5,309 nucleotides of DNA from an uncultured Gammaproteobacteria bacterium (GCA_903866355.1 CAIPNE010000363.1:1-5309); one strand, 5' to 3'; shown: positions 1 to 5,309, counted from the first letter of the stretch. Numbers and translations: made by a program. Notes: generated by a model from the sequence alone, not told the origin.

Positions 1-10
1 GCAGCCGCTA

Positions 11-52
11 GACCACGGCTACGTCCATGCCCGTCCGTGGTCGGAGACACGG
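11..52. repeat. GC-rich inverted repeat downstream of the glutaredoxin-like gene
   Basis: GACCACGG at 11-18 is a perfect 8-base inverted repeat with CCGTGGTC at 35-42, leaving a 16-base loop. The CCGTG at 35-39 can instead pair with CACGG at 48-52, giving a competing smaller hairpin. The element lies 16 to 57 bases past the stop codon of the minus-strand gene, so it could be a 3' structure or terminator for it. No T-run follows on either strand, so a classical intrinsic terminator is not supported. The window edge hides what lies on the other side. Confidence 0.35.
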
Positions 53-67
53 CCGGGCGTCGGTTCG

Positions 68-343
68 TTACGCGAATTTTTCCTGCAAATATTCGCAGAT
101 GTCGGTGGATTCGTATAACCACTCCACGCGCCCATCAAGCTGCGCAATGCGTAGGCAGGGAACCTGTCCCATTCCCCCACCCTGAATGAGCTCCTCACGG
201 TAGCTAGTGCTAGCGGCGATATCACGCAGCTCAATCTTAATACCTAAATCGCTGATTTTTTGTCGAACTTTGCCGCAAAACCAACAGGTTGTGGTCTGGT
301 AGAGCGACAGACCGTCGATGGCGACGGGAGTTTTTGATGTCAT
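68..343 (-). CDS. Glutaredoxin-like / GST N-terminal-domain thiol protein
   Basis: This is a complete 91-residue protein with one thioredoxin-fold domain of the glutaredoxin or GST N-terminal type. A beta strand (LSLYQ, about 12-16) leads into the redox motif Cys20-Trp-Phe-Cys23, followed by the basic stretch GKVRQ. The Gln-Val-Pro-Cys at 60-63 supplies the expected cis-proline (Pro62). The Glu-Ser-Thr-Asp at 78-81, followed by ICEYL, matches the glutathione-binding 'ES' region of these folds. The length is normal for a stand-alone glutaredoxin and there is no signal peptide, so it should be cytoplasmic. The expected role is glutathione-dependent thiol-disulfide exchange, but its partner cannot be read from the sequence. 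Two features are unusual: Trp-Phe replaces the common Pro-Tyr or Pro-Phe between the cysteines, and there are extra cysteines at 63 and 83. The start is ATG, with an AGGA-like ribosome site about ten bases upstream. The gene is divergent from xerD and probably has its own promoter in the shared gap. Confidence 0.85.
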   Translation of the reverse strand: MTSKTPVAIDGLSLYQTTTCWFCGKVRQKISDLGIKIELRDIAASTSYREELIQGGGMGQVPCLRIAQLDGRVEWLYESTDICEYLQEKFA

Positions 344-489
344 GAATACGGCCGTCCTGTCGGCGATGGGGGTTGTGCGGATACGCTATGCTCTCATAGG
401 CTAAAGTTCATGGCCCAGCGGCACAAGTGTCATTAAGCGTTCGCCCCGTGTTTTAAAAATTGTCGTCGCCACGCCAGCAAGGAAAACGG
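344..489. other. Divergent intergenic region between glutaredoxin-like gene and xerD
   Basis: This 146-base gap separates two outward-facing genes, so promoters for both are expected here. I could not find a well-matched -35/-10 pair. The best AT-rich patches are TATGCT/CATAGG around 387-400 and TTTTAAAAAT at 451-460, both poor matches to sigma-70 elements. No open reading frame, tRNA or strong hairpin is visible. Confidence 0.5.
479..485 (+). promoter_or_regulatory. Ribosome binding site of xerD
   Basis: AAGGAAA ends four bases before the ATG at 490. It decides the start in favour of that ATG over the in-frame TTG at 460, which would add ten residues and has no comparable site upstream. The same seven bases at the same spacing precede dsbC in this window. 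Confidence 0.7.
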
Positions 490-1374
490 ATGACCGACAC
501 CCGGTTGTTAACGAGCTTTCTCGACCATCTCTGGGTTGAACATGGCTTGAGCCCAAACACGGTACAGGCCTATGGCGCGGATTTGCGGCAAATCGTGGCA
601 GTTCTACGCTTACAAGCAGTGTTGCTAGAGGAGGCGGGAGAAGCGGATTTGCTGGCTTATCTGGCGGTCTCGGCGCGCCAATCTGGCCGCTCTACGGCGC
701 GCCGGCTATCCAGTCTGCGCCGCTTTTTTGCCTATCTCGTGCGCGAGCGGATCCGCTCCGACGACCCTACGCTGCGCTTAAAAAACCCCCGTATCAGCCG
801 CCACTTGCCGAAAAGCCTGAGTGAACGCGACGTCGAGGCATTGCTGAATGCGCCAGGTAACAAGACAGCGTTGGCCGCGCGTGATGGTGTGATGCTGGAG
901 GTGCTCTATGCCACTGGGCTACGAGTCTCGGAATTAGTGGCCCTAACCCGCTCGCAGGTAGGTTTGGTGGCGGGGGTTATCCGGGTAATCGGAAAGGGGG
1001 ACAAGGAGCGATTAGTGCCTTTAGGTGATGTGGCCCGCGATCAACTGGAGATTTATCTCGGCGCGGCGCGTGCTGAGATTTTAAAAGGCAAAGTGTGCGA
1101 GTCGCTGTTTCCCACCAGCCGTGGGGAGGCGATGACGCGTCAGGCTTTTTGGTGGCTGATAAAAAAACACGCGCGTAAGGCGGGTATCAACGCGGATTTA
1201 TCACCGCATACTTTGCGCCATGCTTTCGCGACGCATTTGCTCAACCATGGCGCTGATTTGCGGGTGGTACAGCTGTTATTAGGGCACGCGGATATTTCGA
1301 CCACGCAGATTTATACGCATTTGGCGAAAGATCGGCTCAAGCAATTACACGAAGTTCACCATCCGCGTGGCTGA
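490..1374 (+). CDS. xerD: Site-specific tyrosine recombinase XerD
   Basis: XerD works with XerC at the chromosomal dif site, with FtsK, to resolve chromosome dimers before cell division. From the ATG at 490 the protein has 294 residues, very close to the 298 of E. coli XerD. An N-terminal SAM-like core-binding domain (about 1-90) contains the LSPNTVQAYGADL stretch typical of Xer proteins. The catalytic domain follows (about 105-290). All catalytic residues are present: Arg145 in ATGLRVSEL, Lys169 in VIGKGDKERLVPLG, His240 and Arg243 in LSPHTLRHAFATHLL, His266 in LLLGHADIS, and the nucleophile Tyr275 in TTQIYTH. The C-terminal QLHEVHHPRG closely resembles the XerD tail, which supports XerD over XerC. 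An in-frame TTG at 460 gives a 304-residue alternative, but the ribosome site favours 490. It is convergent with the ATPase gene. In E. coli xerD is followed directly by dsbC; here a two-gene minus-strand unit lies between them. Confidence 0.96.
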   Translation: MTDTRLLTSFLDHLWVEHGLSPNTVQAYGADLRQIVAVLRLQAVLLEEAGEADLLAYLAVSARQSGRSTARRLSSLRRFFAYLVRERIRSDDPTLRLKNPRISRHLPKSLSERDVEALLNAPGNKTALAARDGVMLEVLYATGLRVSELVALTRSQVGLVAGVIRVIGKGDKERLVPLGDVARDQLEIYLGAARAEILKGKVCESLFPTSRGEAMTRQAFWWLIKKHARKAGINADLSPHTLRHAFATHLLNHGADLRVVQLLLGHADISTTQIYTHLAKDRLKQLHEVHHPRG

Positions 1375-1414
1375 ACGCGGCTTGGATTGGCTAAACGCGA
1401 TGGCGCGGCTTGCG
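1363..1414. other. Convergent junction between xerD and the ATPase gene
   Basis: Only 40 bases separate the two stop codons (xerD TGA ending at 1374, ATPase TAA starting at 1415). CCGCG at 1363-1367 and CGCGG at 1376-1380 form a 5-base inverted repeat straddling the xerD stop with an 8-base loop. It has no T-run, so it is at best a weak terminator. No other terminator is visible, so transcripts of the two genes may overlap at their 3' ends. Confidence 0.35.
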
Positions 1415-3244
1415 TTATTCGCACACAGTGTTTCGTTCGGCTGGCACGACCGAGAGTACTTCGGCAAAAGTGGTCTTGCCAGCCGCAATTTTTGCCGCGC
1501 CCGACAGCCGTAAGGGGCGCATACCGGCACGCACGGCGGCGTTACGTAGCACGTCAGTTTGCAGACCGGGCTTTACCAGCGTGTTCAGGGCTTCGGAGAG
1601 GGTCAGTATTTCGTAGATGCCGGCACGGCCGCGAAAACCCGTGTGACGGCACTCAACGCAACCAACCGCCGCCTGCATCATGGCCGGTGGAGTCAGCTTG
1701 CCGCTGCCAACTAAATTGGACCACGCAGCGAGGTCCAGCGGCACACTGCGCTGACAGTGCGGACATAGCGTGCGAACCAGCCGTTGCGCTACCACCCCCA
1801 GTAGCGTGGCCGCGATGAGATAGGGTTCTACGCCTAAATCCATCAGCCGCGTGACTGCGGCGGGTGCGTCGTTGGTGTGCAGCGTAGAGAGCACTAAATG
1901 TCCGGTCAACGCGGCCTGGATTGCCACCTCTGCGGTTTCACGGTCACGAATTTCGCCGATCATGATGATGTCGGGATCTTGTCGGAGCAGGGTCCTGACC
2001 CCATTGGCAAAACTAAGGTCTAGCCCTGGCTGGATTTGCATCTGATTAAAAGTAGGCTCGACCATTTCGATTGGGTCTTCGATGGTGCATACATTGATTT
2101 CGGGTCTAGCCAATTGACGTAACGCAGAGTACAGCGTGGTGGTCTTACCCGAGCCGGTGGGGCCTGTGACCAAAATGACGCCGTGCGGGTGGCTCGTCAG
2201 GGCTTTCCATGCGGCGAGATCGGCGTCGCCGAACCCTAGAGCTGCAAACGGTTGCTCCAGTTTTTCGGGATCGAAAATTCGCATGACGAGTTTTTCACCG
2301 AATGCGGTTGGCATGGTGGACAGCCGTATTTCCACTTCTTTACCCAGCGGCGTCTTGGTTTTCATGCGGCCGTCCTGTGGCCGTCGTTTGTCCGCTATAT
2401 CTAGCCGTCCCAGTGTTTTGATGCGGCTGATAATGGCGCCAATCACCGGCGTCGACATCTGATTCACGAGATGCAAAATGCCATCGATGCGAAAACGGAT
2501 GTTGCCCTGCTCCCGGCGCGGTTCAATGTGGATATCGCTCGCCCGCTGCTCAAAAGCATATTGGAGCAGCCAATCGACCAAATGCACGATGTGGCGGTCA
2601 TTGGCGTCGGGTTCGCCAATCTCACCGAGTTGGGTGAGCGCCTCTATGTTTTCAATAATATTGCTGCGCTCGGCAACCTTGCTGGTCATTGCTTTGTTGA
2701 TGGAGCGACTGACCCCGTAGAACTCGCGTAAATAGCGGCGAATTTCGACAGGATTGGCGACCACCCGCCGGATCTGCCGTTTCACGATGGGCGCGATTTC
2801 TTTTTCCCATTCGGTGATGAATGGCTCGGCGGTGGCGATGACAACGTGCTGGTCAGCGACTTCAATGGGCAGGAATTGCCAACGGGTGGCATAGGCCTGC
2901 GAGACGAGCGAGGTGACCGACTCAACCTCGATTTTGAGTGGATCGATGCGGCAATAAGGTAAATTCACGCAATCGGCGACGAGTCGCGTGACCGTCTCCA
3001 GAGTGAGCGCCACGCTGGGGTCGGAATCGCTGCGAAGACTTTGGGCAGCCAACTGCGCGAAAGGATGGCGCTGGTCGTGCTGCGCGATGCCGGCCAGCAG
3101 GCGCTGGATGCTGCTTGCCGCCAGCCAGCCCTTGCCTCGCAAAAGTAACAGCACTTCTTCTAGCGTTAGCACGTGCTCTGCGGGCGCGGCGACTCGTGGT
3201 GGGCCGGACGTGGCGCCCGCAGGCCGCTGGTTATGTGTGCTCAT
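1415..3244 (-). CDS. GspE/PilB/PulE-family motor ATPase
   Basis: This complete 609-residue protein belongs to the secretion ATPases that power type II secretion or type IV pilus assembly from the cytoplasmic face of the inner membrane. After a Pro/Ala-rich start (about 1-25) comes a divergent MshEN/T2SSE N-terminal region (about 26-180, including FLPIEVADQHVVIATAEP). The ATPase core follows: SDIHIEP at 236-242, RRPQDGR at 287-293, Walker A GPTGSGKT at 361-368, the Asp box TIEDPIE at 387-393, Walker B DIIMIGEIRD at 425-434 with Glu431, and the His box TGHLVLSTLHTND at 447-459. The zinc-type tetracysteine is intact (Cys494, Cys497, Cys529, Cys532), which places it with GspE/PilB rather than the retraction ATPase PilT. 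The C-terminal GMRPLRL...TTFAEVL is the usual family ending. The gene overlaps the upstream kinase-like gene by 14 bases. No Shine-Dalgarno site is obvious, so translation may be coupled. No platform protein (GspF/PilC), pilin or other secretion gene is visible, so type II secretion and pilus roles cannot be separated. Confidence 0.93.
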   Translation of the reverse strand: MSTHNQRPAGATSGPPRVAAPAEHVLTLEEVLLLLRGKGWLAASSIQRLLAGIAQHDQRHPFAQLAAQSLRSDSDPSVALTLETVTRLVADCVNLPYCRIDPLKIEVESVTSLVSQAYATRWQFLPIEVADQHVVIATAEPFITEWEKEIAPIVKRQIRRVVANPVEIRRYLREFYGVSRSINKAMTSKVAERSNIIENIEALTQLGEIGEPDANDRHIVHLVDWLLQYAFEQRASDIHIEPRREQGNIRFRIDGILHLVNQMSTPVIGAIISRIKTLGRLDIADKRRPQDGRMKTKTPLGKEVEIRLSTMPTAFGEKLVMRIFDPEKLEQPFAALGFGDADLAAWKALTSHPHGVILVTGPTGSGKTTTLYSALRQLARPEINVCTIEDPIEMVEPTFNQMQIQPGLDLSFANGVRTLLRQDPDIIMIGEIRDRETAEVAIQAALTGHLVLSTLHTNDAPAAVTRLMDLGVEPYLIAATLLGVVAQRLVRTLCPHCQRSVPLDLAAWSNLVGSGKLTPPAMMQAAVGCVECRHTGFRGRAGIYEILTLSEALNTLVKPGLQTDVLRNAAVRAGMRPLRLSGAAKIAAGKTTFAEVLSVVPAERNTVCE

Positions 3245-4541
3245 GGCTTGGTGGTTGGTCCGCCAACTGCTCTGTAGCGCTCTCTAGTCGGCTGATGAGA
3301 GCCAGCAAGAAACTGCGTTGAAAGCGATTTTGCGTACTCATCGGCATTCGCTCGATTAGCGGGCTGCAGATTTTGAGCAGCGTGACAGTCATTAATGCCA
3401 CGACAGTGGCGCTGCGCTGGCGGCCAGACACCAGTCCCATTTCTCCGAAACAGGCGCCGGGGTGTAGCAGGAGAATGTCACGCGTATTTTTTTTGACGGC
3501 AACACTGCCCTCTACGATCACGAAAAATGAAGCGTCAATCTCACCTTCGGCGACCACGGTGTCGCCTGGCTCGCACGTGAGCCACTCGCTGGCGTGCACA
3601 ATCTCCCAGAGATCTTCCTCGGAAAAATCACGAAAAAAATCAAGATTCGATACTAGGTCAAATTTTGTCTGGGGCGATACCCACGTGGGGTTTTCCGGCA
3701 GAAAATCGAAAACGAGAGACAGATCACCAGCCAAATCGGCGCCAGATTTATAGCGATTTGCGGGATTTCTAGCGAGGGTTTTATCGATAATTCGTTGATA
3801 AATGTCGGGCACTTCTCCGCGGAAATCGCTCAGCGGCAGTGGCCTGCCTTGCAGTATTTTTTGCCGGGTCAGGTCACTTGTCGGGGCTTCGAACGGATGT
3901 TTTCCGGTAATGAGTTGGTAGGCCACGACCCCTAGGGAAAAGAGGTCTGTTTGCTCGCTCGGCCCGTCGTTGCGGAATTGCTCAGGCGCTTGATACAGCA
4001 CCGAACCCATTGCGGTTGGCGCTAACGTAGCCGGCGCCGATTTGCTAATGGCGCCACCGAAATCGGTGATTTTAATTTCGAATAGCTCGCTGATTAGCAC
4101 ATTGCTGGGCTTAATATTTTGGTGAATGACGCCATGCCGGTGCGCATAGTCCAAGGCTAGCGCGCATTGCGCCAACACCCTGGTCACTTCCGCTAGGGGA
4201 AGCAGGTGGTCAGCCGAAACGTAGTCCTCTAAGGAGCGTTCCCCCGGCATAAATTCCATGGCGATGTAGTAACGATTTTCTTCGATGCCCGCGTCAAAAA
4301 TAGTGGTGATGTTGGGATGGCGCAGAGCGCCCGCAGTTTGTGCATCATTGAAGAACCACGCACGCTGGGCAGCAGCTGCCTCGCCCGGGTCTTGCGCGGT
4401 GGTGAGGGATACCTTCAAGGCGACTTCGCGATCAATGAAAGGCTCACGAGCCAAGAACACATGTGCTATGGGGCTTAGCCCCAGACTGCGGATGATGTGG
4501 TACTTGCCCAGCTGCATGTTGGCGCGCTCTGTGTTGTCCAT
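3231..4541 (-). CDS. Kinase-like (probable pseudokinase) protein with C-terminal cyclic-nucleotide-binding domain
   Basis: This 436-residue protein has a Hanks-type Ser/Thr kinase fold (about 14-275) and a CRP-like cyclic-nucleotide-binding domain (about 298-395). Present kinase landmarks are Lys43 (VALK), Lys144 and Asn147 (IKPSN), Asp160-Phe-Gly162, Ala185-Pro-Glu187, Asp199 (TDLFSLG) and Arg263. Key departures are His140-Gln141-Asn142 in place of His-Arg-Asp, a glycine loop reading LGLSPIAHVF without the second and third glycines, and Asp66 where the helix-C Glu is expected. Loss of the catalytic Asp predicts little or no phosphotransfer, though ATP binding may survive. The cyclic-nucleotide domain keeps the phosphate-binding cassette: FGEMGL with Glu367 and RSA at 376-378, equivalent to the ligand-contacting Glu and Arg of CRP. 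A helical tail (about 400-425) follows. No transmembrane helix or signal peptide is seen, so it should be cytoplasmic. An in-frame TGA three codons upstream limits the start to this ATG or Met9; neither has a clear ribosome site. It is the first gene of a two-gene operon with the motor ATPase, a likely partner by inference. Confidence 0.9.
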   Translation of the reverse strand: MDNTERANMQLGKYHIIRSLGLSPIAHVFLAREPFIDREVALKVSLTTAQDPGEAAAAQRAWFFNDAQTAGALRHPNITTIFDAGIEENRYYIAMEFMPGERSLEDYVSADHLLPLAEVTRVLAQCALALDYAHRHGVIHQNIKPSNVLISELFEIKITDFGGAISKSAPATLAPTAMGSVLYQAPEQFRNDGPSEQTDLFSLGVVAYQLITGKHPFEAPTSDLTRQKILQGRPLPLSDFRGEVPDIYQRIIDKTLARNPANRYKSGADLAGDLSLVFDFLPENPTWVSPQTKFDLVSNLDFFRDFSEEDLWEIVHASEWLTCEPGDTVVAEGEIDASFFVIVEGSVAVKKNTRDILLLHPGACFGEMGLVSGRQRSATVVALMTVTLLKICSPLIERMPMSTQNRFQRSFLLALISRLESATEQLADQPPSHEHT

Positions 4542-4629
4542 GGTTCGTCATTGTTTGCGCGCGCGAGTGCGAGCATTTCACAATGTGGCGGGGCTAGATT
4601 CGGCATAGAGGTGCCCGCCGTGCGTGGCT

Positions 4630-4657
4630 CCCGCGGGCCCCGCCGGGTCCGCTTTTT
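4630..4657 (+). terminator. GC-rich hairpin plus T5 tract upstream of dsbC
   Basis: On the plus strand CCC (4630-4632) and GCGG (4633-4636) pair with CCGC (4640-4643) and GGG (4645-4647) around a 3-base loop, with C4644 bulged. This gives a seven-pair, all-GC stem. Five Ts follow at 4653-4657, after a 5-base spacer that is longer than ideal for an intrinsic terminator. It could stop plus-strand transcription entering from antisense to the kinase-like gene, or be a remnant terminator of an earlier neighbour. It lies upstream of the proposed dsbC -10, so it need not affect dsbC transcription from that promoter. Confidence 0.35.
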
Positions 4658-4680
4658 ACGTCGGGCCGTGACACGATTCG

Positions 4681-4689
4681 TGGTAGATT
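4681..4689 (+). promoter_or_regulatory. Possible extended -10 promoter element for dsbC
   Basis: TGG followed by TAGATT fits the extended -10 pattern (TGn then a hexamer, four of six bases matching TATAAT). No good -35 lies 16-18 bases upstream, which is tolerated with an extended -10. A start near 4696 would leave a leader of roughly 40 bases before the dsbC ATG. This is a motif match only. Confidence 0.3.
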
Positions 4690-4723
4690 AGCCTGCAATA
4701 TCACACTTTGCGACACCACCCTG

Positions 4724-4730
4724 AAGGAAA
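4724..4730 (+). promoter_or_regulatory. Ribosome binding site of dsbC
   Basis: AAGGAAA ends four bases before the ATG at 4735, the same sequence and spacing as at xerD. It supports that ATG as the start, as does the signal peptide that begins directly there. Confidence 0.7.
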
Positions 4731-4734
4731 TCGA

Positions 4735-5309
4735 ATGAAGGCTAGTCTACTTTTTGCCACATTAATCACGGGACTGCTGCTGGGTTCGCCTGCAACGGCA
4801 GCAGACGCCGCAGTAGTCCAACGACTCGCCGCCAAGCTCGAAGGCGTGGTCCCGGACGCCACCATTACCAGCGTTAAACCCGGCCCGTTGCCAGGCACCT
4901 ACGAGGTGTTACTGGGCGCCACCGTGCTCTACCTGAGTGAGGATGGGCGTTACGTGTTTCGCGGGGATGTTTTTGACCTCAACACGCGGCTCAATCTCAC
5001 CGACCAGCGCCGCATAGAAGCCCGCGCCGCGGCGTTTGCTGCGCTTAAACCTGCTGCCACCATTGAGTTTGCCGCCCCAGCCGCTAAGCAGCTGAAAACG
5101 CTTTACGTGTTTACCGACATCGACTGCGGCTACTGCCGCAAGTTTCATGGCCAGATCGCCGCCCTGAACGATGCCGGGATCTCCGTGCGGTATCTTTCGT
5201 TTCCGCGCACCGGCTTAGACAGCCCCTCCTACGATAAGGCGGTGGCGGTATGGTGTGCGCCCAATCGTCAGGTCGCGCTCACAGACGCCAAAGCGGGGAA
5301 AGTGGTCAC
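4735..5309 (+). CDS. dsbC: Periplasmic thiol:disulfide interchange protein DsbC (3' end outside window)
   Basis: The reading frame is open from the ATG at 4735 to the window edge, giving 191 residues of a protein usually about 235-260 long. DsbC is a periplasmic homodimer that reshuffles wrong disulfide bonds and is kept reduced by DsbD. A signal peptide is clear: Lys2, a hydrophobic stretch (LLFATLITGLLLG), then likely cleavage after Ala22 (ATA) or Ala23. The N-terminal dimerisation domain covers about 26-92 (VVPDATITSVKPGPLPG, YEVLLGATVLYLSEDGRY, VFDLNTRLNLT). A linker helix leads to the thioredoxin-like catalytic domain from about 118, with VFTDIDCGYCRKFH carrying the active-site Cys131-Gly-Tyr-Cys134, the standard DsbC motif. 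FPRTGLDSPSYDKAVAVWC also matches the family, with Cys174 probably the first cysteine of the structural disulfide. The cis-proline loop and second structural cysteine lie beyond the edge. DsbG is the main alternative, but Cys-Gly-Tyr-Cys, the PRTG region and linkage to xerD favour DsbC. Confidence 0.92.
   Translation, partial: MKASLLFATLITGLLLGSPATAADAAVVQRLAAKLEGVVPDATITSVKPGPLPGTYEVLLGATVLYLSEDGRYVFRGDVFDLNTRLNLTDQRRIEARAAAFAALKPAATIEFAAPAAKQLKTLYVFTDIDCGYCRKFHGQIAALNDAGISVRYLSFPRTGLDSPSYDKAVAVWCAPNRQVALTDAKAGKVV

Larger units (their letters stand above)
4542..4734. other. Divergent intergenic region between kinase-like gene and dsbC
   Basis: This 193-base gap separates two outward-facing genes and must hold their promoters unless they are read from afar. 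It contains an alternating GC tract (4557-4565), a GC-rich hairpin followed by five Ts (4630-4657), a possible extended -10 for dsbC (4681-4689) and the dsbC ribosome site. For the kinase-like gene I found no convincing -35/-10 pair; TATGCC on the minus strand near 4604-4609 is only a weak -10 candidate. No CDS is supported here. Confidence 0.55.

Noticed and set aside
460..489. Upstream TTG start extending XerD by ten residues
   Set aside because: The ATG at 490 has AAGGAAA at good spacing and gives the usual XerD length; the TTG has no comparable ribosome site.
672..703. Two GGCGCGCC palindromes 24 bases apart within xerD
   Set aside because: They fall in Ala/Arg codons of a GC-rich gene and are most simply explained by codon composition.
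1387..1818. Plus-strand 143-residue open frame opposite the end of the ATPase gene
   Set aside because: It lies wholly antisense to conserved ATPase coding sequence, including the tetracysteine region. Its translation is Arg/Cys/Pro-rich with no recognisable domain, typical of a shadow frame.
349..2380. The 12-base word CGGCCGTCCTGT near 349 and again near 2368
   Set aside because: One copy is intergenic and one is inside ATPase codons. There are only two copies without extended similarity, so chance is the better explanation.
2136..2731. Plus-strand open frames opposite the middle of the ATPase gene
   Set aside because: They are antisense to the Walker A and N-terminal core regions, with no ribosome site or family resemblance.
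4557..4565. Alternating GCGCGCGCG tract as possible Z-DNA-forming element
   Set aside because: It is only nine bases in a GC-rich region, too short to claim a structural role.
4573..4590. TGTGA half-site (minus strand) resembling a CRP site upstream of the kinase-like gene
   Set aside because: The second half-site TCACA is absent at the required spacing, so a CRP operator is not supported despite the appealing link to a cyclic-nucleotide-binding protein.
4701..5148. Minus-strand open frames of 65 and 79 residues at the right end
   Set aside because: They lie opposite dsbC, which has a signal peptide, ribosome site and Cys-Gly-Tyr-Cys motif. The minus-strand translations resemble nothing.

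Overview
The window looks like chromosomal DNA from a Gram-negative proteobacterium, most likely a betaproteobacterium or a close gammaproteobacterial relative. The reasons are a canonical XerD, a DsbC-type periplasmic disulfide isomerase next door, a GspE/PilB-type ATPase, and moderately GC-rich coding DNA. This assignment is inferred from protein character, without any database search. There is no sign of an insertion sequence, phage, CRISPR array, tRNA or rRNA.

Layout, left to right: a small glutaredoxin-like gene on the minus strand (68-343); a 146-base divergent gap; xerD on the plus strand (490-1374); a 40-base convergent gap; a GspE/PilB/PulE-family ATPase gene on the minus strand (1415-3244); overlapping it by 14 bases, a gene for a Ser/Thr kinase-like protein fused to a cyclic-nucleotide-binding domain, also on the minus strand (3231-4541); a 193-base divergent gap with a GC-rich hairpin; and dsbC on the plus strand (4735 to the window edge, 3' end missing).

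The most interesting unit is the two-gene minus-strand operon. Its upstream protein has a kinase fold, but the catalytic-loop His-Arg-Asp reads His-Gln-Asn, the glycine-rich loop is degenerate and the usual helix-C Glu is Asp. It is therefore probably a pseudokinase or a severely impaired kinase. Its C-terminal cyclic-nucleotide-binding domain keeps the Gly-Glu and Arg-Ser-Ala residues expected to hold the phosphate and ribose of a cyclic nucleotide. It is arranged for translational coupling to an intact-looking motor ATPase. A reasonable hypothesis is a cyclic-nucleotide-sensing pseudokinase that regulates a type II secretion or type IV pilus-like motor.

This operon sits, inverted, between xerD and dsbC, which are direct neighbours (xerD-dsbC-recJ) in Escherichia coli. 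That suggests an insertion into, or rearrangement of, an old housekeeping cluster. The flanking xerD (chromosome dimer resolution), dsbC (periplasmic disulfide shuffling) and glutaredoxin-like gene look ordinary and intact as far as they can be seen.
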